NCBI GenBank assembly: GCA_903830565.1
Contig: CAIKUF010000105.1
Span: 1-64,000 of the forward strand
Direction: 5' to 3'
DNA: 64,000 bases
Origin: an uncultured bacterium
GTDB lineage: Bacteria; Pseudomonadota; Gammaproteobacteria; Burkholderiales; Burkholderiaceae_C
The position numbers and the translations under genes are program-made. Each line of letters begins with the position of its first letter. Positions within the stretch are counted from its first letter, which is position 1. Under the pieces are notes generated by a model. It had not been told where the DNA came from, did no database searches, and saw nothing but the letters and a program-made list of their open reading frames with translations. This document shows, one piece after another, positions 1 to 8,888 of the stretch.

Positions 1-1618
1 AATCAGCCGCTGATCCGATAGCGATCCCTGCAAGTGCGCCAGCTGCGGCACTCGGGCGCCCACGTAGTCCGGCAGAATCAGCTGCGTCCGAGACAGCCCG
101 CCCTGTCGCCTTCCCGGCGTTGTATGCCGAAGACCCTGGTGCGGCGGGCGCTGGCGTTGGGGCCGGAGCGGCGGCGGGCCCCTGGTTTACATACGTCCCA
201 TTCGGGTTGACTTTGGGAGGTACGTATTTCGGAGTCGCTGGCGCTGGCGCGCTGGGCTGCGACAGGCTCGGCTGCGGAGAGCGCGGCTGACCGGTTGTTC
301 CAAAACTCGGACCCTCCGTAGCGCCTGGGGCAGCCCCGGGCGCAGTAGTCCAATTTTCAGGGCCGTTTGCGACCTGGGAATAGGTGTTGGTCTTCGGGTC
401 GAAAGTGAACCCGTCATTCGCCCTGAGAGTTGGGCGGGCTACCCGAAGAGCATTTGAAGGATGCCCGAACTCTTGATCGCCAGGACTGCCAGAATCAGGG
501 CGATTATCTGAACGGAGCGAGGGGTTTTGGTTTTCGGTTTGTCCATGCCCGCCACTATACGCTGCAGCGTCCGTCGCCGCAACACTCTTCCCCTGCGCGT
601 GCAGCACGTTGCCGCGCAGATCGTGCAGCTGCTCGCGCAGGCCGGGCTGTGCATCCAGCATCGCGTTGCTCACGACGAACTCGCCGGGTGTGTACTTCGC
701 CGGGATCGTGTCGCCTTGAGCCGCCGTGTGGCCATCGCTCGGCACCTGGCCGCCCTGTCCTGTGCGCATGTCGCCACCGTCGCGCAGACCGAGGGCCTTC
801 ATCTGAGCCGCCGTGTTGCCGCCTGAGGCGTACTGGGTGATGGCCTTCTGGGGCGCTGGATCTTGAACCGGTGCGGGGGCTGCCACGGGTGCGGGCTTCG
901 GTGCCTTCGCTGCGCGCTCTGCATCCTGGCGGGCGTACTTCTGGGTGATAGTCTCCTCAGGGCCGAGGCCTACCATGCGCTTGACGCCGTCGAACATGCC
1001 GCCTTCGGCCATGCGCAACGAAGGTGCGTTGTAGGCTAAGAGGGGCTGGTTCTCGACCAGACGGCCGGCGTCGAAGTCGACGGCCGCGTTAGGGTGGCCC
1101 GGCGTGCCGCGTCCGTTGTCCGTCGTGCGCCAGGGTGACACCGCCGTGTCACCGTAGGAGTTCGCGCTGTGTTGATAAATCGGGGAAGAGCCGGGGGTGG
1201 CTAGGTCTGTACGCAGGCCCTTCTGTTCAGGTGGCGCACCGGTCGTGCCGGGCGCCACGTATGTCGACGGGTTGTTTGGGCGGGCCTCACCGAGAGGTGG
1301 AGGCACGTACCCGGGCACGGCAGGTACACCAGGTAGCGGACCTCCAGCATTCGGGTTACGGGCCAGATAGCCAGCGCGATCCACGCCTGGGCCGGTCGGC
1401 ACCTGAACCGGAGCGGTCATAGCCGCAACCTGCGCTGCCCCTGCGCGCTGCGCGCCGTCATGGATCATCGAGCTGGCGCTGGTCTGGGCGTTCGCCAGGT
1501 TCTTCTGCTGCTGCCAATTGTCAACTGGTTGTGCAGGCTGACCGCCGTCTACCATACGCAGGCCCTGCCCCCGGCCGAGTTGAGCTTTTGCCTTGAATGC
1601 TTTTTGGATGTTGTTCAT
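1..1618 (-). CDS. Virion-associated low-complexity protein (3' end outside window)
   Basis: The frame is open from an ATG at 1618 to the window edge, giving at least 539 residues with no stop, so the gene is cut at its C-terminus. GAGG lies 7-10 bases before the ATG. The sequence is rich in Pro, Ala, Gly, Gln and Asn, with several PAPxPxPA-type linkers. A short conserved patch near residues 300-335 contains KYTPGEFVVSNAML. That resembles the TPGEFVV segment seen in many phage structural or tail-associated proteins. It follows the tail and fibre genes on the same strand, so a virion role is inferred from position. The function is not recognised. Confidence 0.75.
   Translation of the reverse strand, partial: MNNIQKAFKAKAQLGRGQGLRMVDGGQPAQPVDNWQQQKNLANAQTSASSMIHDGAQRAGAAQVAAMTAPVQVPTGPGVDRAGYLARNPNAGGPLPGVPAVPGYVPPPLGEARPNNPSTYVAPGTTGAPPEQKGLRTDLATPGSSPIYQHSANSYGDTAVSPWRTTDNGRGTPGHPNAAVDFDAGRLVENQPLLAYNAPSLRMAEGGMFDGVKRMVGLGPEETITQKYARQDAERAAKAPKPAPVAAPAPVQDPAPQKAITQYASGGNTAAQMKALGLRDGGDMRTGQGGQVPSDGHTAAQGDTIPAKYTPGEFVVSNAMLDAQPGLREQLHDLRGNVLHAQGKSVAATDAAAYSGGHGQTENQNPSLRSDNRPDSGSPGDQEFGHPSNALRVARPTLRANDGFTFDPKTNTYSQVANGPENWTTAPGAAPGATEGPSFGTTGQPRSPQPSLSQPSAPAPATPKYVPPKVNPNGTYVNQGPAAAPAPTPAPAAPGSSAYNAGKATGRAVSDAADSAGLRGRPSAAAGALAGIAIGSAAD
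439..546 (-). CDS. Possible 35-aa membrane peptide embedded in the larger gene
   Basis: This frame lies wholly inside the low-complexity gene, shifted by one base. It starts MDKPKTKTPRS, follows with one hydrophobic stretch (IIALILAVLAI) and a short tail, and stops at TAG. A basic N-terminus followed by one membrane segment is typical of small phage membrane proteins. The GGCGGG before the ATG is too close to be a good ribosome site. The host frame over the same bases is polar and unremarkable. It may be chance, since an overlapping frame is not free to vary. Confidence 0.25.
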   Translation of the reverse strand: MDKPKTKTPRSVQIIALILAVLAIKSSGILQMLFG

Positions 1619-1626
1619 GGATAACC

Positions 1627-1637
1627 TCTATTTTAGA
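1627..1637 (-). promoter_or_regulatory. TCTAA-family motif before the 1618 gene
   Basis: On the minus strand the spacer reads ATCTAAGG and then TCTAAAATAGA, 9 bases before the ATG. The same 11-mer, TCTAAAATAGA, lies upstream of the primase-helicase gene at 30395. It is one member of the motif family listed under findings. Confidence 0.4.
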
Positions 1638-1644
1638 CCTTAGA

Positions 1645-3546
1645 TCACGAATTTGAAATATCAGCAGCCAGGGTGTTCAGTCCGGACATCGCCGCGGCCG
1701 CCAGTGTCCCGTAGATTTGCGCGCCGCCCTCGGCGATCTGTGCCAGTGCCAGGCCATGCTGCGCCTTGGCCCGAGCCGACTCGACCTGCGCCGACAACCC
1801 GCCGGTAGCGTTCGCCAAAGATGCCTGGGCCTGTGCGGAGTACGCAGCCAGCTGCACGCGAGCGCCCGTCTCATAGCCGGTCATCTGTGCGCTGTAGGCC
1901 ACGACGATCGCCCGGTTGTTCTCGTTCTGCGCAGTCGACAGCATGCTCGCAGCGCGAACCTTCTCCGTGTAGGCCTGGACAGTCGCACCGTACATCGCGG
2001 CATTCGCGGAGTTGACCTTTGTGATGTTGTCAGTCTGTGCGACCAGGGCGCCGATCTTCGCGGTGTACGCGCTGATCTGAGAGTTGTACGCCCCGACCTC
2101 TGCCGAGTAGATCCGCACCTTGGCCTCCTCGCCGGCCATGGCCGCGTTGTAGCCGCTCCACTCGCCGTTCTTCGCCTGGACCTGGGCACCATAGGACTGA
2201 ACCTGGGCCTGGAAGATCTCCAGCTTCGTCTTCTCCAGCGCAACCTTACCCTGCACCGCCTCGATCTGGGCGCGATACAGAGCGATCATCGACATCGTGC
2301 CCTGGATCTGGGCGGTGTAGATCTCGACTTTCGCGCGGTCCACCTGGGTCATTGCTTCGAGCGCCGCGATCTGTGCACGGTACACGTCCAGGCTGGCCAT
2401 GGCAGCTTTGAGCTGAACCTCGTAGATGGCGGTGTATCCGCGATAGGCTTCGACACGCGCGGAGTAGACGCGTACCGAGGCGTTGTACATCTCGACCAGG
2501 TTCGTGAACACCGACTTGGCGTAGTCCATGGCCTGCCCGTTGATGCTGATGACGTGGCCCATGTAGGCCATAGCTGCACTCACCATCGACGTGCGCAGAT
2601 TCGCGGAAGTCGTCACGGCGAACTGGAGGTTCTTCTGCTCCATCTCGGCCTGGGCGATGGCAATATCCGTCGAGGCCTTGGCGTTGTTGTCCGCCCCGCC
2701 CTGTCGCGCCTGCTGGAGCGCTGACAGGAGTGCACCTGAAGGCAGCATGAAGCCGCGCGTGGCGGCGTCGTTCAGAGCGGTGTCACGCACCCGCAGCGCG
2801 TCGGCGTTGTTCTTGCTGCGCGCGCGTTCGTAGATGGCGTTCTCGATCGCGGGCTTCAGCGCCGTACCACCGGCCAGGTATGCGGACAGCTGCGTCTCGA
2901 TCGCGGCCATGGCGGTCGCATAGTTCGGGTTGTATTGCTGCATCATGGCCGTCACGTAGGCATCGGCGTTCTTCTGCATAACCACAGTCTCTGTGGAGTA
3001 TGCAGAGTCCATGAGCGCCTGGCCGTTGGTCGGGGCGTCCGCCACAGGCGTAATCGTCTGGGTGATGAACGACGGGATCAGCGTCTGCGGGGCAGTAGGC
3101 TCCGTGCGCGCAGTAAAGGTCGGAACCGTCAGCGTCGTAGACAACGAGGCGGGGGCGTCAGGAAATGTGAAGCTCGTATTGATGTCCGGCATCGACCCGA
3201 GGTTGCTCACCAGCGCATTTGGCTTGTCGGGGAACGACAGCGTCGGCAGCGGCACTGCGAGCGTCGGGGCAGCGCCCGGGTCTGCCAGAGTAGCCAGCTG
3301 CAGCGTCGGTGCAGCGCCCGGGTCGGCAGGGACCGTCAGCGTCGGTGCAACGATCGTCGGGGCCGAGGGCATCGTCGACAAGCTGGGCGTGCCGGGCACG
3401 GTAGGCGGTACCCAGGTGACCCCGCTGAAGTCGACGGAGGCGACTGCGCCGTTCGCGGTTGCAAGCGCGCTGTTTGCCAGCCCGACGAAGCCGGCGGCGT
3501 TGGCATTTGCGTAGCTGACCGCGTTTTGTACTGAAAGTGCAGACAT
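1645..3546 (-). CDS. Long helical virion protein with Ala/Gln/Tyr repeats
   Basis: This is a 633-aa protein. Residues 1-150 are rich in Pro, Thr, Ala and Ser, with repeats of the type GAAPTL. From about residue 170 to 600 it is almost continuously helical and built of degenerate repeats such as YSAQVxAYxxQI and YRAQIEA, which suggests a long coiled coil or helical bundle. No enzyme motif is visible. The start is the ATG at 3546, which directly abuts the stop of the preceding gene (TAA then ATG) with GGAG upstream. It lies between an unknown virion gene and the low-complexity gene, in the tail and fibre part of the late operon. A role as fibre, whisker or ejection-associated protein is inference only. 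Confidence 0.8.
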   Translation of the reverse strand: MSALSVQNAVSYANANAAGFVGLANSALATANGAVASVDFSGVTWVPPTVPGTPSLSTMPSAPTIVAPTLTVPADPGAAPTLQLATLADPGAAPTLAVPLPTLSFPDKPNALVSNLGSMPDINTSFTFPDAPASLSTTLTVPTFTARTEPTAPQTLIPSFITQTITPVADAPTNGQALMDSAYSTETVVMQKNADAYVTAMMQQYNPNYATAMAAIETQLSAYLAGGTALKPAIENAIYERARSKNNADALRVRDTALNDAATRGFMLPSGALLSALQQARQGGADNNAKASTDIAIAQAEMEQKNLQFAVTTSANLRTSMVSAAMAYMGHVISINGQAMDYAKSVFTNLVEMYNASVRVYSARVEAYRGYTAIYEVQLKAAMASLDVYRAQIAALEAMTQVDRAKVEIYTAQIQGTMSMIALYRAQIEAVQGKVALEKTKLEIFQAQVQSYGAQVQAKNGEWSGYNAAMAGEEAKVRIYSAEVGAYNSQISAYTAKIGALVAQTDNITKVNSANAAMYGATVQAYTEKVRAASMLSTAQNENNRAIVVAYSAQMTGYETGARVQLAAYSAQAQASLANATGGLSAQVESARAKAQHGLALAQIAEGGAQIYGTLAAAAMSGLNTLAADISNS

Positions 3547-4650
3547 TTAGATTCTCCGAGACAGGTTGTGGACTTCGAGGTCCAGGTCATCCAGCGTTAC
3601 GTCGCCGGTACCGTTGGCGCCGATGGCGTAGTACCGGGTCTTGATTCCCTTACCGAAGGTCTCACGGTAGTTCTGCGCCGCCGCGCCGCGCGGCGTGGTG
3701 TAGCTGTAGGCGTCCGAGCCGCTCTCCCCCACGTACAGAGTGACCGTGGCGGCGGGTCCCATACGCCCGCCGAACGTGGCAGCAGGGATGGACTTCAGCT
3801 GCGGCGAGTTGTCGTCCGTCAGGCACGTCTTCCAGGCCCACGGGATCGCCGTGCCGTTGTCGGTCGTGCCCTCCAGCAGGTACAGGCCGTCTGCAGCCAC
3901 GCCGTAGTAGCTGTTCTTGTAGCGCACGATCTGCGTAAACGGGAAGTTCGTGTAGTGGGTCACTTCCGGCGTCGGGTTCTGCACGATCGTCGACTTGCCG
4001 CGCCCTGGGGAGCTGGTCAGGTTGATGCTGTAGGCCTCGTAGGTTGCGACGACGACGGCACTACCGATGGCCACGAGCTGCGCGCTGGGCGACATCAGCC
4101 ACGCAACGGCGCTGTAGTTCCCGCCAAGCAGCGGTGCAGGCATCAGCAGGTTCGCGCTGCTCAGTCCGTTGGCTGTACCTGAGGCGATGATGTCAAAGAG
4201 CGGCAGCCTCAGCGCGGCAGCACCGGTGGAGTCGGCGGTGCCTGAGGCAGCGACGGTGCTGGAGCCGATCGTGGCCGAGATGACAGCGCCCGAGTAGCCG
4301 ACGGCGGCAGCGAGGAAGTTGTTGATTCCGAAGAACGCCGAGGTGCGCCCGCCAGCGGTCACCGTCGCGCGGGCCAAAGTCGTGGCGCTGGGGGCTGTCA
4401 ACGCGGCTGCGCCGAAGTTCGCCACAGTGCCCGTGATGGCCAGCACGCCGCTCGGCATGCTCGGCGCGGCGCTCGCGCCGCCCCGCACGGTGAGCGTGGC
4501 GCTGGGTGCGGAAAGCGCAGCAGCGAACTCGCCAGTGGCATCGTGGCCGGTGGCGTAGAGTGTGCCGTGTGGCAGGACGAGCGCGACCTGTGGGCCAGCG
4601 CCAGCGAACATCGTGGCCGAAGGTGCGGAGAGGAGAGCTGTGTTTGCCAT
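3547..4650 (-). CDS. Virion structural protein of unknown function
   Basis: This is a 367-aa protein. The N-terminal 120 or so residues carry a repeated LSAPSAT-type element (ALLSAPSATMFAGAG, ALSAPSATLTV, ALTAPSATTLA). The Ala/Ser/Thr-rich, probably beta-structured region leads to a globular C-terminal half (about residues 210-367) with many aromatic and polar residues, ending near LEVHNLSRRI. It sits directly between two other late genes in the same orientation, and its stop overlaps the start region of the helical protein. Structural by context. The repeats recall those of the large fibre-like protein further upstream in this operon. Confidence 0.75.
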   Translation of the reverse strand: MANTALLSAPSATMFAGAGPQVALVLPHGTLYATGHDATGEFAAALSAPSATLTVRGGASAAPSMPSGVLAITGTVANFGAAALTAPSATTLARATVTAGGRTSAFFGINNFLAAAVGYSGAVISATIGSSTVAASGTADSTGAAALRLPLFDIIASGTANGLSSANLLMPAPLLGGNYSAVAWLMSPSAQLVAIGSAVVVATYEAYSINLTSSPGRGKSTIVQNPTPEVTHYTNFPFTQIVRYKNSYYGVAADGLYLLEGTTDNGTAIPWAWKTCLTDDNSPQLKSIPAATFGGRMGPAATVTLYVGESGSDAYSYTTPRGAAAQNYRETFGKGIKTRYYAIGANGTGDVTLDDLDLEVHNLSRRI

Positions 4651-4652
4651 GA

Positions 4653-7229
4653 TTAGCCTTTAAGCGGGGACAGTCCGTACCAGATGCCGTAGGTGCAGAA
4701 GCTACCCATTTCACCTGGAGTTTTGTAGTAGCTATAAGAGCGGCTTTGGCCGAATGCTCTGTTAAAAGCATCCTTATGGGTCGTAGCGGACGAACCCGTC
4801 GGCTGAATGATGTCAAACACTTCATCAGGCTCAGTCGAGTATGCCGCCTGTCTCGTCCCGGCGGTCCTGTCCGTGCGATAGCAGCATGACCAGCTCCCCC
4901 TCGGGTGGGTGGAGATTGATACCTCGACGTCGGTCATGATGAGTGAGTCGATGGCCCAGAGCTGGAGCTGGAGAAGGAACGAGTCCGGGGCGCCGCCGCC
5001 GGCAAAGCCGCCAGCCGATGGCAGCTTCGTGTACCCCGATGGAACGACAGCCTTCGTCGTCATCGGGTCGTTATCTGAGGCGTAGTTGTGCCCGCCCGCG
5101 GAGTAGTTAATGGTCCTCAACGTTGTTCCGTTCACTCGTAGTTCGTACCTGGGCGGGATAGTGTTCCAGTTCGTGTTCCACCACGACGTGGGGGCCGCAC
5201 CGACGATGCTGTGGCTCCTGGTAATGAAGTTCAGTTTGCGGAGGTCGGCGAAGAGGATTGATCCAAAGTGCGCAGCAGCTGGAGCGTGCGATCGTCCGAT
5301 CCAGTTACTCATGAAGAAGATGTTATCGGCGAGTGCAAACCGCTTGTACTCTGTTGCGGTGGCTCGATCGCGCACGACGTACTGAATGGCGATGTCGCCA
5401 GTGTAGTTGGCGATCCAAGCCCCCTCGCAATTAGGTTCATCCGCCTTGGTGTAGTTGTAGCTGTTCAAGTAGGTCGCAGTCGCGGTGGTATGCGTGTCGT
5501 TTGATGTCTCTGCGTGCCCGTACACGTTGTGTGCAGCAGTGGCCACGGCGTTTGGTGCTAAGCAGTAGGCCTCGATCTCCGCCACCAGGAGCACGTCCTC
5601 GGCGGGCATACCATCCATGCTCTTTGTTCGTGCATCCGGTGCGTAGTACCCCGCGTCCACGTAAAAGCGCTTGTTCACGCTGTACGCCTCCTCTTGCAGC
5701 ACACTGACCGCGAAGGTGAAGTCGTCTGGACCTGTCCCTATCGTGATTGTGAACCCGACCTCAAGCAGGCCCGGCTTACTCGTAAATGCGGGCTCATAGT
5801 TCGCCGCTGTTTCTGGCGGAATGAATCCCTCGGGAGACGCTCCAGGAAAGAAAAGATCGAGTCGTGCCTGGGAGACTTGGTACAGGTCGCCCTGAATGTT
5901 GATCGCGGTAATAGGTGCGGGTGCTACTTTGTTCACAGGGCGATAAATCTGTTCGCGGGTCACAGTGTAAAAGGGGGTGTCGGTGATAGTTGCCTCGATT
6001 GGCCATAGGCACCCCATCGTCGGGAAACGCCCGCCGATACCGTCGCCGACCTCAGCCGGTAGTGAGGTGCGGGGGAGATAGTCCAGCGTGGGGGGTGAGA
6101 TCGTGCGCCGGACGTTCTCCGCCCCGAGCCACATATATGTGGCCACTTTCTCGAACGGAGTGGTGACCGCTTTTGTGCCGTCCTTGTTGAACGTGAACGC
6201 CCAGTGCTCCACCGCGCGATCCGTGTCTGCGGGCACGGTGCACCAGCCGGGGTACGTGGGAGACGCTACTCTCACGTACGCGCTCGGGATGTTGTCGACG
6301 CCTGGATAGCCAGTAAATAGTGGGTCGCCAACATAACTGCGCATGCGGTAGCAGCTAAACTGGCCGTGGTGGTCAGATGAGAGGCAGTAGTAGTACGCGA
6401 CGCCGTTGAAGTAGACCTTCTGAACAGCAGCCCTGCGCCAGTTCGCCATCGACGAGGCCCCGCCCCTTTTGCTCCCAGCAGAAACACTCGACACACTCGT
6501 GAACATGGATGGCGGAACGTCAAATATTCCGGGGCCGGACATCTCAACGCTTCCCGGGTAGTGCTGGGTAGTACCAGTCGTGTATTCCGTGAAAGTGTAC
6601 GCCCCAGTCGGCCCAATGCCCCCACTGAAAGCTGTGGTCGCCCAAGGCGAAGGGAATACTTGGCTTAGTTTGCCGTGCCCGAAACCGAGGGTGCTCGTGA
6701 TAAGCACCTGGTCTGTGTTGTTATGCCACCAGGAATACTCGCCGCCCTTCTGATCCTGCCAGGTATTACCAGCCCCATAGACAAGTGAGTTCCCCGAGAA
6801 GAACTTAGTTTGTGGTGGCGCGCCGGAGGACGACGGGCCTATCGGGAAGGGCAGTACCCGCCATACTTGCTCGCTCGTGGGGAGCAGTGTGTTCGAGAAA
6901 GCAGGCAACGCCGCCGCCCCCATTAGTTTTACGCCGGCGCCTGTGACGGCAGGTTCATAGTAGTCAGTGAAGAGAGAGGCGTTTGCGGGGATACCAGGGG
7001 GGTTACTCGTGTTCACCCCCACGTCTGAGCAGAAGAACTCATACGCTCCCGGCCCTCCGGACACAGTGACGTAGTCCTGCGGCCCCTGTACCGAGATCTT
7101 GATGTTGACGCCGTTGACACTGAACCGCTGAACGACGTAGGCAAGCCCGAGCTGCTTGAGCGCCCGCAGCCTGCCTAGCGCGAAGGGGAGATAACTCTCC
7201 CCTCCTGACTCAACGATCTTGTGCAGCAT
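4653..7229 (-). CDS. Large virion protein, probably tail or fibre-associated
   Basis: This 858-aa protein is rich in Gly, Ser, Thr, Tyr and Pro and poor in long helices, consistent with a mainly beta structure. No catalytic motif or membrane segment is visible. The ATG at 7229 lies 6 bases after the stop of the preceding gene, so translation is probably coupled. The next gene begins only a few bases after its stop. Its size and position, near the end of the structural operon beside the propeller and LamG protein, suggest a baseplate-, fibre- or receptor-associated role. The family is not recognised. Confidence 0.7.
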   Translation of the reverse strand: MLHKIVESGGESYLPFALGRLRALKQLGLAYVVQRFSVNGVNIKISVQGPQDYVTVSGGPGAYEFFCSDVGVNTSNPPGIPANASLFTDYYEPAVTGAGVKLMGAAALPAFSNTLLPTSEQVWRVLPFPIGPSSSGAPPQTKFFSGNSLVYGAGNTWQDQKGGEYSWWHNNTDQVLITSTLGFGHGKLSQVFPSPWATTAFSGGIGPTGAYTFTEYTTGTTQHYPGSVEMSGPGIFDVPPSMFTSVSSVSAGSKRGGASSMANWRRAAVQKVYFNGVAYYYCLSSDHHGQFSCYRMRSYVGDPLFTGYPGVDNIPSAYVRVASPTYPGWCTVPADTDRAVEHWAFTFNKDGTKAVTTPFEKVATYMWLGAENVRRTISPPTLDYLPRTSLPAEVGDGIGGRFPTMGCLWPIEATITDTPFYTVTREQIYRPVNKVAPAPITAINIQGDLYQVSQARLDLFFPGASPEGFIPPETAANYEPAFTSKPGLLEVGFTITIGTGPDDFTFAVSVLQEEAYSVNKRFYVDAGYYAPDARTKSMDGMPAEDVLLVAEIEAYCLAPNAVATAAHNVYGHAETSNDTHTTATATYLNSYNYTKADEPNCEGAWIANYTGDIAIQYVVRDRATATEYKRFALADNIFFMSNWIGRSHAPAAAHFGSILFADLRKLNFITRSHSIVGAAPTSWWNTNWNTIPPRYELRVNGTTLRTINYSAGGHNYASDNDPMTTKAVVPSGYTKLPSAGGFAGGGAPDSFLLQLQLWAIDSLIMTDVEVSISTHPRGSWSCCYRTDRTAGTRQAAYSTEPDEVFDIIQPTGSSATTHKDAFNRAFGQSRSYSYYKTPGEMGSFCTYGIWYGLSPLKG

Positions 7230-7235
7230 CGCGCA

Positions 7236-7691
7236 TTACTGCGCAGGGATAGTGAAGCTGAAGCTGTCGATCGTGTTGGGCGCGGCCACTGCGATGACAA
7301 TGTTCGACAGGTTCAGGTCCGCGCCCGAGGTGGCGATGGAGCCGTCCAGGCGCGAGGCCGTCGTGCTCAGGGCGCCGGTGTCAGCGGCGTTGCCCTTGAG
7401 ACGGAACCAACCAGCCGTGCCGGCCACAGCGCCGTTGAACGACCACACGCCGGACTTCGCCACTGCGCCGGCGGACGCGGCAGCGAAGGTCAAGCCGTTG
7501 GTTGCGACACCAGCGGTGAAAGCACCGGAGGCCAGGGTCACGGTGCCGAGCAGCGTGCCAGTCACGGCGGCGTCGGCCGTCGCGGGCTGGCTGCCCGAGT
7601 AGATCTCGATGATGCCGTTGGCGAACGTGGTGGCGAAGCCGGTGGTGCCGGCGAGGTTGGTACGCAGTTGCGTGGAGAGTCGAACAGTCAT
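7236..7691 (-). CDS. Small beta-rich phage structural protein
   Basis: This is a 151-aa protein starting MTVRLSTQLRTNLAG. It has a composition rich in Ala, Gly, Thr and Val and segments such as IEIYSGSQPATAD and GWFRLKG. This pattern is common in small tail or neck-associated proteins of tailed phages. It resembles in style the two proteins at 14441-14911 and 14919-15380. It is followed after 6 bases by the 858-aa gene. Structural role inferred from position and composition. Confidence 0.7.
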   Translation of the reverse strand: MTVRLSTQLRTNLAGTTGFATTFANGIIEIYSGSQPATADAAVTGTLLGTVTLASGAFTAGVATNGLTFAAASAGAVAKSGVWSFNGAVAGTAGWFRLKGNAADTGALSTTASRLDGSIATSGADLNLSNIVIAVAAPNTIDSFSFTIPAQ

Positions 7692-7706
7692 GATGGTCTT
7701 TCGAAG

Positions 7707-8858
7707 TTAGGCGTAAGAATTGAAGGCGGAGCCGCCCTGCTTAAGTGCCACGAGGTAGCGCTTGCGCCCGCCGTGGCGCACGAGAGTCCCGCCAGCCGAC
7801 ATGCCTGGGGCGACACTGACCGAGCGATCGGTCAGATTGGTGAAGGGCAGCGCGCTGCACAGCCCTCGTGTGGTCCAGAAGATGACCTTGTCGTCATCCT
7901 TCGAGAAGTTCTGCCCAGGCACAGCGCCGTACTCGGCGAGCTGGGAAATCTTGTCGCCTGAGTAGGCGTAGACGCGGCGGTCGGTACCGACGATCAGGGC
8001 ATCGTCAGTCGGGGCCATCATCACCACGCGGCCCGGTACCAGGAAGAAGTTGCTGTTCAGGTTGAACAGATGGAACGCCAGCGGCTCGGTGAACCACACG
8101 GCGGTCTGGTCTTCGCTGGCCATGTACTGGGCCGCATACATCTTGCCCTTCCAGGCCTGGACAACGTCGGTGCCTGGCTGCAGCGGGTCGAGGAAGATGT
8201 TGAGGAGGTCTCGGCCGAGCGCGTCGGGTGAGGAGTTCCACACGAACGCCGCAGTGGTTACGGTCCTGGCCAGCTGGTACACGTCGCTGTTCGCTGGGGC
8301 AATGTAGACGTTCGTCTTACCGCCCGCGAGCAACGGGATGCTTGAGATCTGCAGCGCCTGGCCAGCAGCCAGCGTGACCTCTCCTGCGTCGCCTGCGCCG
8401 GTCTCGCGCCCGTCAGCCAAGAGGAACGTGCAGCGCACCAGGTACGCGCCGGCCGGGAGCGAGCCCGTGACGGCAGCGACTGAAGGAGCCGAGGGCGGGG
8501 TCCAGGCCCAGGGCAAGACTGTGTTGTCGGGGAGGATGATCCCGCTGTCAGTGCCGTTGCTGAAGAACACCTGGTCGTTGACCTCGGCCCAGAACATCGT
8601 CGCAGTCGAGGTCAGGGTGACAGCGAGGTTGCCGACGAAGTCCCGGATCGTGCCACCCAGCACGGTGTACATGCGCGAGAAGTCCTGGGTGGAGTAGGCG
8701 CCTGTGAAGCTGCCGGCCCGCACCTGGGTGTAGCCGCGCCGCGCCATGATCCCCCCTGTGTCGGTGATGTCCACGTTGTCTGCCACCGCGAGCCACCCCA
8801 GGCCCAGCCGCAGCGGGTCGGTGACATTGTTCAGACCGCGAAAAGCCGAGATGGACAT
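7707..8858 (-). CDS. Probable beta-propeller-like virion protein
   Basis: This 383-aa protein opens with GLNNVTDPLRLGLGWLAVADNVDIT and a following arginine-rich RRGYTQ segment. Related openings (a GLNN-type start followed by NVDITDTGGI) are familiar in podovirus structural proteins thought to attach fibres or to form the head-tail connection. Repeated segments such as VWFTEPLAFHLF and VIVGTDRRVYAYSGD fit blades of a propeller. The start is the ATG at 8858, 9 bases after a TCTAA motif. It probably begins a late transcript sub-unit. Exact role unknown. Confidence 0.65.
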   Translation of the reverse strand: MSISAFRGLNNVTDPLRLGLGWLAVADNVDITDTGGIMARRGYTQVRAGSFTGAYSTQDFSRMYTVLGGTIRDFVGNLAVTLTSTATMFWAEVNDQVFFSNGTDSGIILPDNTVLPWAWTPPSAPSVAAVTGSLPAGAYLVRCTFLLADGRETGAGDAGEVTLAAGQALQISSIPLLAGGKTNVYIAPANSDVYQLARTVTTAAFVWNSSPDALGRDLLNIFLDPLQPGTDVVQAWKGKMYAAQYMASEDQTAVWFTEPLAFHLFNLNSNFFLVPGRVVMMAPTDDALIVGTDRRVYAYSGDKISQLAEYGAVPGQNFSKDDDKVIFWTTRGLCSALPFTNLTDRSVSVAPGMSAGGTLVRHGGRKRYLVALKQGGSAFNSYA

Positions 8859-8867
8859 AGGGGTTAT

Positions 8868-8878
8868 TCTAACTTAGA
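8868..8878 (-). promoter_or_regulatory. TCTAA-family motif, exact copy
   Basis: The plus strand reads TCTAACTTAGA. In the sense of the gene it reads TCTAATATCTAAGTTAGAAT, ending 9 bases before the ATG at 8858. The longer form TCTAATATCTAAG recurs before the peptidase gene on the other strand (39954). Candidate promoter or operator. Confidence 0.45.
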
Positions 8879-8888
8879 TATTAGACGT

